DNA of 64,000 nt from Hwangdonia seohaensis (lineage in GTDB: Bacteria; Bacteroidota; Bacteroidia; Flavobacteriales; Flavobacteriaceae): contig NZ_JAVSCK010000005.1 in the NCBI RefSeq assembly GCF_031932625.1, positions 310,001 to 374,000 on the forward strand. The letters are read 5' to 3'. Below, piece by piece: positions 57,280 to 64,000 of this stretch (its first letter is position 1; each line of letters starts with the position of its first letter). Both the position numbers and the translations under genes were made by a program. The notes beneath the pieces were generated by a model. That model made no database searches and was not told the DNA's origin. It was given only the letters and a program-made list of their open reading frames with translations.

Positions 57280-58530
57280 TTATTGTCCTTTAATGACATT
57301 GTAATTTGCTTTTGCCAATTGTAATTGAATTTTATGAGTGACCAAAGTGTTTTCATCTTCGTATAAATTGGTGAGTTCTGTGATATATGCCGAAGCCGTA
57401 ATCACGCCATTTTTAAGTTGAGAATCTGCCGATTTGAGCACCTCTTTTCTAAGTTTGATGATTTCTAAATCGGATGCAATAAAGCTTTCAATTTTATCAA
57501 TTTCCTTTTGTTGCTGATTCAGTTCTATGTTTGTATTTAACTTAAAGGTTTCGGCCTCTGTATCTACAATATCTTTATTAATGGCCAAGGATTGACGTTG
57601 TTTTTTATTGGAATTCCAATCGAAAACATTCCAATTCAATTTAACACCAACCGTATAAAATGTTTGAAAGGAATTATCCAACATATTCAGCCCAGGGTTA
57701 CCATAGCCACCGGTTGCAAAGCCAAGTAGTTTTGGCGCGTTTTGTTTGGAAATTAATGCCTCAGAATGTGCTATTTCATCTTTTTTAAGTTGAAATAATT
57801 CCAATTCCGGTCGGTTTAAATCATGCCGTATTTGGGTGTCTACAAGAGGATTTTGAAATAGGGTAGAAGCGTTTAAGTTTTTACCGATTATGCTCGAAAG
57901 CGTTTCAATTAAAGCTGATTTATTACTTTCTACCTCTCTAAATTGTTGATTAAGTTTTAAAAGTTCCGCCTCCAAAACCTTATCGGACGTCGGTAAAATC
58001 ACACCGTATTTTATACCCGATTGTACTTCTGCCAATTTTGCCCGTAACTGTGTTTGTTTGGCTTTTAGCAATAAATCGGTTTCCTGAGCCAGTAAAATAG
58101 AGAAATACAGTTGGTTGATTTGTTGTTTTAATTGATATAAATTAACATCAACCTGTTTTTGTTTTGTTTTGGTTTGTACCGATTTTACATTTAAGGCCGC
58201 ATTTGTCGCGCCTCCATTATAAATCAATTGATTTACTGAAAGTGTCGCGCGATATTGGTCTTTGTTCAATGGTTCAATATTGGCATTGGGAATGGGAATT
58301 TCAATCACGTCGGATTGATAGGTAGCCTGTGCATCTAAATTAAACTGTGGCAATTTTGCATTGGAAATAATAGCTTTATCCAAACTGTTTTGATTTTCAA
58401 TGAGCTGTGATTGTTTCGCCAGCGGATAATTTTCAGCCACTAAACCGTAACATTCCTCCAATGAAATGCTTTGTTGCCCCATACCGGTAAGGGTTATCAG
58501 TATAATTGGAATTATTATGAAACGTTTCAT
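57280..58530 (-). CDS. TolC-family outer-membrane efflux protein (of the ABC exporter)
   Basis: A 416-residue channel protein with signal peptide (IIIPIILITLTGMGQQ) and two repeats of long helices (SLEECYGLVAENYPLAKQSQ, AKQTQLRAKLAEVQSGIKYG, RQSLAINKDIVDTEAETFKL). It starts three bases after the tetR stop, so the repressor and the exporter are one transcript. Order tetR-tolC-hlyD-lipoprotein-ATPase-ATPase-permease-permease resembles the ybh locus of E. coli with its CecR repressor. Confidence 0.9.
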   Translation of the reverse strand: MKRFIIIPIILITLTGMGQQSISLEECYGLVAENYPLAKQSQLIENQNSLDKAIISNAKLPQFNLDAQATYQSDVIEIPIPNANIEPLNKDQYRATLSVNQLIYNGGATNAALNVKSVQTKTKQKQVDVNLYQLKQQINQLYFSILLAQETDLLLKAKQTQLRAKLAEVQSGIKYGVILPTSDKVLEAELLKLNQQFREVESNKSALIETLSSIIGKNLNASTLFQNPLVDTQIRHDLNRPELELFQLKKDEIAHSEALISKQNAPKLLGFATGGYGNPGLNMLDNSFQTFYTVGVKLNWNVFDWNSNKKQRQSLAINKDIVDTEAETFKLNTNIELNQQQKEIDKIESFIASDLEIIKLRKEVLKSADSQLKNGVITASAYITELTNLYEDENTLVTHKIQLQLAKANYNVIKGQ

Positions 58531-58532
58531 TA

Positions 58533-59147
58533 TTAATGTTGTTTTATTGAATTAATAATAAAGTTGGAAACTTCTGTTTTTCGTTTTTCCACGAAGGTTT
58601 TATAGGTCTTTTCATCTTTATTTGTAAATGCTTTAATCAAAGGTTTTCCTAAAAATGGAAAAATGTTGAGTGCAATAATATTTACAAACAATTGATCTGC
58701 ATCGATGGGTCTTATCATACCTTGGTTGATTTCCTCGGCTACTTTTTCTTTGAATTTTTCGAGGTTTGGAAACCCTGTATTTTCTTTGAGTTTGAGTATA
58801 AAATCTTCATTTCTATTTAATTCTTGAATAATGAAATTTGGTAAATACGGATGCTTCATCATAAAGCTTGTGTAATCCATTGTGAAATTTTTAATCTTGT
58901 CCTCAAGTGAAGAGTCATCATTTAAAATTGCATTTAATTGAGGCGCCAATAGTGAAAATGCATTCTTAAAAACCGCTTCAAACAATAATTGCTTACTTCT
59001 GTAATAATAATGAAGCATAGCCTTGTTAATACCTGCTTTATCTGCTATTTCCTGCATGCGCGCACCATCCATTCCTTTTGATTGAAATACGTTTTTTGCA
59101 GCATTTAAAATTTGCTCTTCGGTGTTTTCGTCTTTCGTTTTTTTCAT
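58533..59147 (-). CDS. TetR-family transcriptional repressor
   Basis: A 204-residue regulator with an N-terminal helix-turn-helix (QEIADKAGINKAMLHYYYRS) after a Lys/Glu-rich start, and a helical ligand-binding part. First gene of the ABC exporter operon. Overlapping palindromes built of TGGTT/AACCA arms at 59159-59177, right after its -7 box, are the likely operator, so it should repress its own operon. Confidence 0.92.
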   Translation of the reverse strand: MKKTKDENTEEQILNAAKNVFQSKGMDGARMQEIADKAGINKAMLHYYYRSKQLLFEAVFKNAFSLLAPQLNAILNDDSSLEDKIKNFTMDYTSFMMKHPYLPNFIIQELNRNEDFILKLKENTGFPNLEKFKEKVAEEINQGMIRPIDADQLFVNIIALNIFPFLGKPLIKAFTNKDEKTYKTFVEKRKTEVSNFIINSIKQH

Positions 59148-59158
59148 TTTTAACTATA

Positions 59159-59186
59159 TGGTTTAACCATTTGGTTAGCAAATGTA
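59159..59186 (-). promoter_or_regulatory. Promoter (-7 TACATTTG) and TetR operator of the ABC exporter operon
   Basis: The -7 box is at 59179-59186 (minus strand). Directly downstream lie three arms TGGTT, AACCA, TGGTT, giving the palindromes TGGTTTAACCA (59159-59169) and TAACCA-TT-TGGTTA (59164-59177). A repressor there would cover the transcription start. Confidence 0.6.
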
Positions 59187-59188
59187 CA

Positions 59189-59223
59189 AAAAATAATCAA
59201 ACTAATGCAATTTGATTATTTTT
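59189..59223 (-). terminator. Terminator after the CstB-like gene
   Basis: AAAAATAATCAAA and TTTGATTATTTTT form a perfect 13-base stem with a 9-base loop, T tracts at both ends. It lies 68 bases after the stop at 59291 and abuts the tetR promoter. Confidence 0.65.
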
Positions 59224-59290
59224 GAAGAATTTTATGTCATGTTGTCGGCTCCATTAAATCGATTTCAGTAAAATTTAAACAGCAGTATTT

Positions 59291-60634
59291 TTAATTAAAT
59301 TGCTTTACAGCATCACTTAAGTCGTAAACAGAAACCCCATTGATTAGTTTTGAAACAATACTGCTACCGGCTGCACTTCTATAACCGCCAGCACAATGCA
59401 CCACGATTGGTTTATTTGTTGGGATGTCGTTTTTGGAATCTCTTAATTGGTTTAATGGAATAGCAATGGCATCATCAAATATTTTACCTTCATCTGTTTC
59501 GCTTTTATTCCGAATATCTACAATGGTATATTGATTCCTGTTCTTTTTGAAATCTTCAAGATTAAAAGCTTCAGATTTAGTAAATGCCGTTTCGTTTAAT
59601 GTTATCAATTTTTTTAACTGCTTTTCGTAACCAATTTTCGCTATGCGATTTAAAATGGTTTCTCTGTCTTTTATTGAATTTAGAACAACACAAAACGGTT
59701 CTTCAGGCTTTACAATAGCACCTAACCAAGTTTCAAACTTGTCATCATCCGATTCAGCCATGATATTAAAACTCTTGGCTAGATGGTTTCTTTTAAAATC
59801 CTTTTCATTTCTAACATCAACGACTAAAGTTTCGCCTGTATCAAGTTCGTCCATCTGAAAATGCAACGTTGGTTTTGCAATACCCAGCTCATAATTATCG
59901 GCACCTTCTTTATTGATATCCACATTAAAACCAAAATATGATGGTACAAAAGGTTGGTCTTTTAAAATATGTTCCACAAATTGTTCTTCGGTTAAATTTT
60001 TGAATGCCCAGTTTTCCTCACGCTCCCTTCCCAAAGTACTCGAAGCATCGTTGCTCAAATTTTTACCACATAACGAACCCGCTCCATGCGCGGGGTAAAT
60101 AATGGTGCTATTTGGTAAATGGGTGAATTTGGTTTTCATGGTGTTGTACATGCTTTTGGCCAAATCTTCTCGTTTGGCTTTCATGTTTCCGGCTTTTTCC
60201 CTTAAATCGGGCCGACCAACATCACCAATAAATAGGGTGTCGCCCGAGAACATTACCTGTTTTTCATTGTCATCTTTGGCGATAATAGTGATACTGTCTG
60301 GAGAATGACCAGGCGTGTTAATGGCTTCAAAGGTTACATTGCTCATTTTAAACGAATCGCCATCATCAAAGGTTTGGTGCGGATAACTTGCGCCAACAAG
60401 CTTGCTCGCGTAAATATGTGCTCCGGTTTCTTTGTGTATTTGCAAATGACTACTCACAAAATCGGCATGCGGATGCGTTTCGAAAACCGCTACAATTTTG
60501 GCATTGTGTGCTTCTGCCAACTCGTAATAGGGTCTTGCATCTCTTGAAGGATCGACAAGTGCCATTTTATCTTTACTAATTATAGCATAAGAATAATGGG
60601 CTAAGGGCTCGTCTTTAAATTGTTTAATAATCAT
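59291..60634 (-). CDS. CstB-like persulfide dioxygenase / rhodanese fusion
   Basis: A 447-residue cytoplasmic protein. Residues 1-240 are an MBL-fold dioxygenase of the ETHE1 type (THPHADFVSSH with His54, His56, Asp58; later FSGDTLFIGDVGRPD and HGAGSLCGK, a conserved Cys). Then comes a rhodanese-like domain without active-site Cys (CVVLNSIKDRE at the loop) and a C-terminal active rhodanese with HCAGGYRSAAG (Cys414). This layout matches CstB of Staphylococcus, which turns persulfides into thiosulfate. The ATG at 60634 is chosen over one 72 bases upstream since the fold starts there. Sulfide detoxification is the likely job. Confidence 0.88.
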   Translation of the reverse strand: MIIKQFKDEPLAHYSYAIISKDKMALVDPSRDARPYYELAEAHNAKIVAVFETHPHADFVSSHLQIHKETGAHIYASKLVGASYPHQTFDDGDSFKMSNVTFEAINTPGHSPDSITIIAKDDNEKQVMFSGDTLFIGDVGRPDLREKAGNMKAKREDLAKSMYNTMKTKFTHLPNSTIIYPAHGAGSLCGKNLSNDASSTLGREREENWAFKNLTEEQFVEHILKDQPFVPSYFGFNVDINKEGADNYELGIAKPTLHFQMDELDTGETLVVDVRNEKDFKRNHLAKSFNIMAESDDDKFETWLGAIVKPEEPFCVVLNSIKDRETILNRIAKIGYEKQLKKLITLNETAFTKSEAFNLEDFKKNRNQYTIVDIRNKSETDEGKIFDDAIAIPLNQLRDSKNDIPTNKPIVVHCAGGYRSAAGSSIVSKLINGVSVYDLSDAVKQFN

Positions 60635-60721
60635 ATTTTTTGTTTTATTTAATATAAAATTTTTTTGTGAAATTTTTAAAATATTTGGCACTTTTTTTAA
60701 GACCATACTAAGTTGCGTCTG

Positions 60722-60729
60722 CTAAGGTA
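60722..60729 (-). promoter_or_regulatory. Possible -7 box TACCTTAG of the CstB-like gene
   Basis: A TAnnTTnG match on the minus strand 88 bases before the start. No FNR-type palindrome stands at the 23-base distance. Confidence 0.3.
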
Positions 60730-60782
60730 ATGTCTGAATTAATGCTTTAAACGGACTATGTTTTCAATATTCATTCTAAACA

Positions 60783-60825
60783 TGACAAAAATCAGTTTAA
60801 AAAAAAATGCTAGCTATTACTTTTG
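60783..60825 (+). promoter_or_regulatory. FNR/CRP-type site (one mismatch) plus -7 box before the copper-receptor operon
   Basis: TGAC-AAAA-ATCA (60783-60794), exactly 23 bases, TACTTTTG (60818-60825). The ATG at 60831 follows five bases later, so the transcript is near-leaderless. This is the only site of this geometry I found outside the 20-37 kb island. Confidence 0.65.
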
Positions 60826-60830
60826 TTGCA

Positions 60831-61208
60831 ATGAAAAAGGTGGTTTACATATTCGCAGTCGTTTTGTCAATACTGCTTCTATTCAATAGTGCTAAAGTTA
60901 GTTTAACTTTTGCCTATTACCATATAGATCCCATTGGTTTTATTGATGCTTTATGTGAAAATAAGGATAAACTGGAATTGGAATGTAACGGAAGGTGCCA
61001 ATTGGAAAAGGTTGTCAAATCTCAAGATAACGAACAAAGAACACCCATAAATATTGCAGATTTTAAAGAAATCACTCTGTTTTCGCATGTTGCAGAGGCG
61101 ATTGTTTTAACAGAGATAGACTGCATTAAAGTACAGCAACCAACAGCTTACCAAAACCTTTATTCGTTTAACAACACAAACGATTGTTTTCATCCACCGC
61201 GCGTATAA
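60831..61208 (+). CDS. Small Cys-containing secreted protein next to a copper receptor
   Basis: A 125-residue protein with an N-terminal hydrophobic segment (VVYIFAVVLSILLLFNSAK). Then comes HIDPIGFIDALCENKDKLEL followed by ECNGRCQLEK, giving three Cys in the spacing C-x9-C-x3-C, and a C-terminal end FHPPRV. The ending recalls the 38657 protein (FQPPQLV). The ATG at 60831 is required by the promoter; the frame open to 60807 would begin before the -7 box ends. It lies 66 bases upstream of a copper-type TonB receptor gene; copper binding or handover in the periplasm is inferred. Confidence 0.7.
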   Translation: MKKVVYIFAVVLSILLLFNSAKVSLTFAYYHIDPIGFIDALCENKDKLELECNGRCQLEKVVKSQDNEQRTPINIADFKEITLFSHVAEAIVLTEIDCIKVQQPTAYQNLYSFNNTNDCFHPPRV

Positions 61209-61274
61209 TTTCACTTTTACCATTGGTAGTATTAACTATCGCAATCACAAAGTTAAATTATAATAAGCTATAAA

Positions 61275-63377
61275 ATGAAAATACTATATAGTGTGCTATT
61301 ATGTGCGCTAATTTCAGCCATGTCTTATGGGCAAGAATTAAACGAAACCATAAGCGATACCACAAAACAAAAAATTAATAAACTAGACGAAGTTATTGTT
61401 ACGGGAAACATTAAAAAAGACCCCATTTTAACAGTTGTTTCAAATAAATATGACGAAGCCATTGTACAGCCCAAAAATGTAGCCGATTTGTTTAATGACA
61501 TTAATGGGTTTTCGGTTATAAAAAGAGGGAATTATGCCATAGACCCGTCGTTTAGGGCGGCGCAATACGAGCAGTTAAATATTCAGTACGATGGCGGCAC
61601 CAAGGCCATGCATGCTTGCCCAAATAGAATGGACCCGATTACGACCCACATTATTCCCGAAGAAATCTCTAAAATTGAAATAATAAAAGGCCCTTACACC
61701 GTGCGTTATGGCGCTACTTTTGGAGGCATTGTAAATTTGGTAACACAAAAACCAGATTATGAAGATTATGGTTTGCACGGAAAAGTGTCGGCAGGTTACG
61801 AAAGCAACGGGAATTCATTGGTAAACTTAGTGCATTTGCAATACATTCAAGAAAAATACGATGTTGTTGCCAACGCTGGTTACAGGGATTTTGGAAATTA
61901 TGAAGATGGCAATGGTACCGAAATCCCTTCGTCTTTCAGAAGTACAGATTATGGTGTTAAAATGGGCTATAACTTTTCAGACGACCAACGTTTTCAGGCA
62001 CATTGGAGGCAATCTTTTGGTCGCGATGTGTTGCATGCCGCCTTACCCATGGACACCGATTATGATAATAGCAGCATTATTTCTTTAGATTATAAACTGG
62101 ATAATATCGGTGAAATAGCAAAAACGTTTACGGCTAAAGCCTATTACAGTTATGTTGATCATTTAATGACGAATACCAATCGGCCTTCTTTTATGATGAT
62201 GGAAGCTTCTTCAGTTGTTGACGCCACTACCATTGGAGGGAAATTAGAGCTAAACTGGAAACCTACCACAAAACTGAATGTATTTTCTGGTGTCGATGCC
62301 ATGCATATTGCCAGAGATGGGGGCCGAACCAGATTGGTTAAAATGATGAACGGAAACCCTTTGCCAATGCCCATGACTTTTAACGATAAGGTTTGGCAAG
62401 ATTCCTATATAACGGATTTGGGTCTGTTTACCGAAGCAAAGTATGCTTTTAATCCTAAAACGATATTTACGATTGGTGTGCGTTACGATAACGTAACATC
62501 GGATATTCAAAATCCGGAAGACGATTTTGCTGCCATGTACAACCTTGAAAAACGCACAGAACACAATGTTAGCGGAACACTATCATTAAAAAACAGAGTG
62601 TCTGATAACTTTACTTTAGAAGCTGCTTATGGCAGAGGAATAAGGTCTGCCAACATGATAGAGCGTTTTATAAATCACTTTAGCGTTGGTCAAGATCCTT
62701 ATGAATATGTAGGGAATCCTAATTTAAAGGCTGAAGTGAATAATCAATTTGAAATTGGATTTAAAGGAAAAGAACCTTTAAAAAACGGCTTTAATAACTT
62801 TAGCTACCAAACGTCTTTTTATTATTCGTTTTTTGAAAACTATAATGTTGGTATTGTAGATCCAACCATTACTCGAAAGTTTAATCCTATGGCCCAACCA
62901 AGGCATGTAAAAGTGTTTCAAAACTTGGATGAATCTTATAAAACCGGTTTTGAAGCTATGGCAAAACTGGACTTTTTAAACGATTATTATTTTAAAACCG
63001 AAGTGGCCTATGTGTACGCCAAAAATAAGGATTTAGGCGAGTCGTTGCCTTTAACACCACCATTAAACACCAAATTGAGCGTTGGTTTTCAAAAAGAAAA
63101 ATTTTGGGGAAACATACAGTACAATGTGGTTTCAAAACAAGAGCACATTTCAAATAGTTTTGGCGAAACAGAAACTGATGGCTATCAAACCATAGACCTT
63201 CGTTTTGGACTAAAACCAATTAAGAATGTTACCTTAGGTGTTGCAGTGATTAATGTTTTAGACGAAGCTTACAATAACCATTTAAACTTCTCCTTTACCA
63301 ATCAAGCAGATTTTGGAAGAACTCCAATTACCGAACCCGGACGTAATTTTTCTGCTTTTTTACAGTATAAATTTTAA
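61275..63377 (+). CDS. TonB-dependent receptor, probable copper receptor (OprC/NosA type)
   Basis: A 700-residue outer-membrane receptor with signal peptide ending YGQ, TonB box region (KINKLDEVIVTG), plug (DINGFSVIKRGNYAIDPSFR, then KIEIIKGPYTVRYGATFGGI) and a 22-strand-type barrel ending YKF. Plug and first loops carry ACPNRMD (Cys115, Met119: CxxxM) and VDHLMTN (His296, Met298: HxM), the two halves of the copper site described for OprC of Pseudomonas aeruginosa. This is the basis for the copper call. Transcribed with the small Cys protein from an FNR-type promoter. Confidence 0.85.
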   Translation: MKILYSVLLCALISAMSYGQELNETISDTTKQKINKLDEVIVTGNIKKDPILTVVSNKYDEAIVQPKNVADLFNDINGFSVIKRGNYAIDPSFRAAQYEQLNIQYDGGTKAMHACPNRMDPITTHIIPEEISKIEIIKGPYTVRYGATFGGIVNLVTQKPDYEDYGLHGKVSAGYESNGNSLVNLVHLQYIQEKYDVVANAGYRDFGNYEDGNGTEIPSSFRSTDYGVKMGYNFSDDQRFQAHWRQSFGRDVLHAALPMDTDYDNSSIISLDYKLDNIGEIAKTFTAKAYYSYVDHLMTNTNRPSFMMMEASSVVDATTIGGKLELNWKPTTKLNVFSGVDAMHIARDGGRTRLVKMMNGNPLPMPMTFNDKVWQDSYITDLGLFTEAKYAFNPKTIFTIGVRYDNVTSDIQNPEDDFAAMYNLEKRTEHNVSGTLSLKNRVSDNFTLEAAYGRGIRSANMIERFINHFSVGQDPYEYVGNPNLKAEVNNQFEIGFKGKEPLKNGFNNFSYQTSFYYSFFENYNVGIVDPTITRKFNPMAQPRHVKVFQNLDESYKTGFEAMAKLDFLNDYYFKTEVAYVYAKNKDLGESLPLTPPLNTKLSVGFQKEKFWGNIQYNVVSKQEHISNSFGETETDGYQTIDLRFGLKPIKNVTLGVAVINVLDEAYNNHLNFSFTNQADFGRTPITEPGRNFSAFLQYKF

Positions 63378-63394
63378 AAATTACAGGTGTAATT

Positions 63395-63431
63395 AAAAAG
63401 AGCAGCATATTTAAAGTACGCTGCTCTTTTT
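63395..63431 (+). terminator. Bidirectional terminator after the copper receptor gene
   Basis: AAAAAGAGCAGC and GCTGCTCTTTTT form a perfect 12-base stem between convergent genes (stops at 63377 and 63450). Confidence 0.85.
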
Positions 63432-63449
63432 ATATTATAAATAGCAATG

Positions 63450-64000
63450 TTATTTTTTCTGTATATTAAAAAACAATTCTTTTCCCAATCTTGACTCGTG
63501 AGAATTGGTTGCTTCTTCCATCAAACGAATATGGAAATAAGGTTTAAAATACGCTAAATATTCTTCCTTATTCCCTCCAAAAGGCGGATGTGTTTTGTTT
63601 AAGGGCACATTAAAGAGTAATCCAATAATTTTTCCACCGATCTGTAATATTTCCGAAGCCTTTTCAGCATATAAAGCCCTAAGCTCAGGATTTATGGCAC
63701 AGAAAAAAGTTTGTTCTATAATTAAATCGAAAGTCATGTCCAACTCAAAAAAATTATTTTGAATGAGATGCGATGAAGGAAACGAAGGCACCCGTTTTTT
63801 TAGATTACCAAGTGCTGTTTTAGAAACATCTACAACAAAAACATTTTTAAAACCTTTGGAATTGAGATATTCTGCTTCATAGCCATGTCCACCACCCGGA
63901 ATTAGAATCTTCAGTTCTTTTTCCTTGTGGGAAAGCTGGTCGATATAGGCTTTAATGGGAGGCGAAACTGTTCCTAAATCCCAACCAATATCATTTGTTT
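63450..64000 (-). CDS. TPMT-family class I SAM-dependent methyltransferase, 3' part
   Basis: The frame is open from 63998 down to the stop at 63450, so the start lies beyond the window. Reading in: IGWDLGTVSPPIKAYID, LKILIPGGGHGYEAEYL (SAM-binding motif I), VFVVDVSKTAL (motif II), then FDLIIEQTFFCAINPEL and KIIGLLFNVP. WD.G..SPP and IPG.GxGYEA are typical of the thiopurine S-methyltransferase family, which methylates thiols, halides or tellurite/selenium compounds in bacteria. The substrate is open. A GTG at 63789 is only an internal Val codon. Confidence 0.88.
   Translation of the reverse strand, partial: TNDIGWDLGTVSPPIKAYIDQLSHKEKELKILIPGGGHGYEAEYLNSKGFKNVFVVDVSKTALGNLKKRVPSFPSSHLIQNNFFELDMTFDLIIEQTFFCAINPELRALYAEKASEILQIGGKIIGLLFNVPLNKTHPPFGGNKEEYLAYFKPYFHIRLMEEATNSHESRLGKELFFNIQKK

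Noticed and set aside
60807..60830. Start of the small Cys protein at 60807
   Set aside because: That codon lies upstream of and within the promoter; the -7 box (60818-60825) requires the ATG at 60831.
1..64000. CRISPR array, tRNA, rRNA, integrase or transposase
   Set aside because: No spaced direct repeats, no cloverleaf or rRNA signature and no recombinase motifs were seen; the CGCAGATT repeats near 53.7-54.2 kb are inverted repeats without spacers.

Overview
The window is a low-GC chromosomal segment of a member of the Bacteroidota, most likely Flavobacteriaceae. The evidence is a fused SecDF, an ECF sigma/FecR/STN-TonB-receptor system, a CusA-TolC fusion, CbpA/CbpM, abundant surface-type lipoproteins, and promoters of the Bacteroidota type (-7 box TAnnTTTG). 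I see no rRNA, tRNA, CRISPR array, prophage or insertion sequence.

Layout. (1) 1-2.8 kb: the end of asnB and gyrB. (2) 2.8-12.7 kb: an ECF sigma factor, its FecR anti-sigma and a TonB receptor, with a minus-strand set of envelope genes (two paralogous 350-residue lipoproteins, a zinc-protease lipoprotein, a small beta-barrel, a His-rich periplasmic protein). Four promoters in this stretch share GTAGGGTAAA-N12-TGTCTTA and so look like the sigma factor's own regulon. (3) 12.9-19 kb: mdh, a small protein resembling a SecD periplasmic subdomain, secDF, and a DUF6544-like membrane protein. (4) 19.1-38.5 kb: a stress/low-oxygen island with zinc alcohol dehydrogenase, PNPOx-like flavoprotein, metallophosphoesterase, CDP-alcohol phosphotransferase, P1B-4 metal ATPase, MscS channel, CbpM/CbpA, a TerB-like protein, a PAS histidine kinase, a receiver-CRP fusion, four tandem-domain universal stress proteins, an ATP-cone/Mrr-type nuclease, a beta-CASP RNase-like protein and Hsp20. 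(5) 38.6-59.2 kb: three efflux systems: CusA-TolC plus adaptor, TolC/adaptor/AcrB-type RND, and a TetR/TolC/HlyD/ABC-2 exporter whose operon is interrupted by a GxxExxY cassette flanked by CGCAGATT repeats. (6) 59.3-64 kb: a CstB-like persulfide dioxygenase/rhodanese, a copper-type TonB receptor with a small Cys-rich partner, and part of a TPMT-like methyltransferase.

The strongest signal is regulatory. An FNR/CRP-type palindrome, TGAT-N4-ATCA or a one-mismatch version, lies exactly 23 bases upstream of a TAnnTT -7 box at nine places: eight in the island and one before the copper-receptor operon 22 kb away. The inferred centre near -41 is the classical class II activator position. The receiver-CRP fusion in the island, which keeps the Glu-x3-Arg recognition pair, is the obvious candidate regulator. 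One of the nine promoters (31,243-31,285) faces no annotated gene: it drives a stretch with an 80-codon start-less open frame and hairpins, a candidate undescribed RNA or decayed gene.
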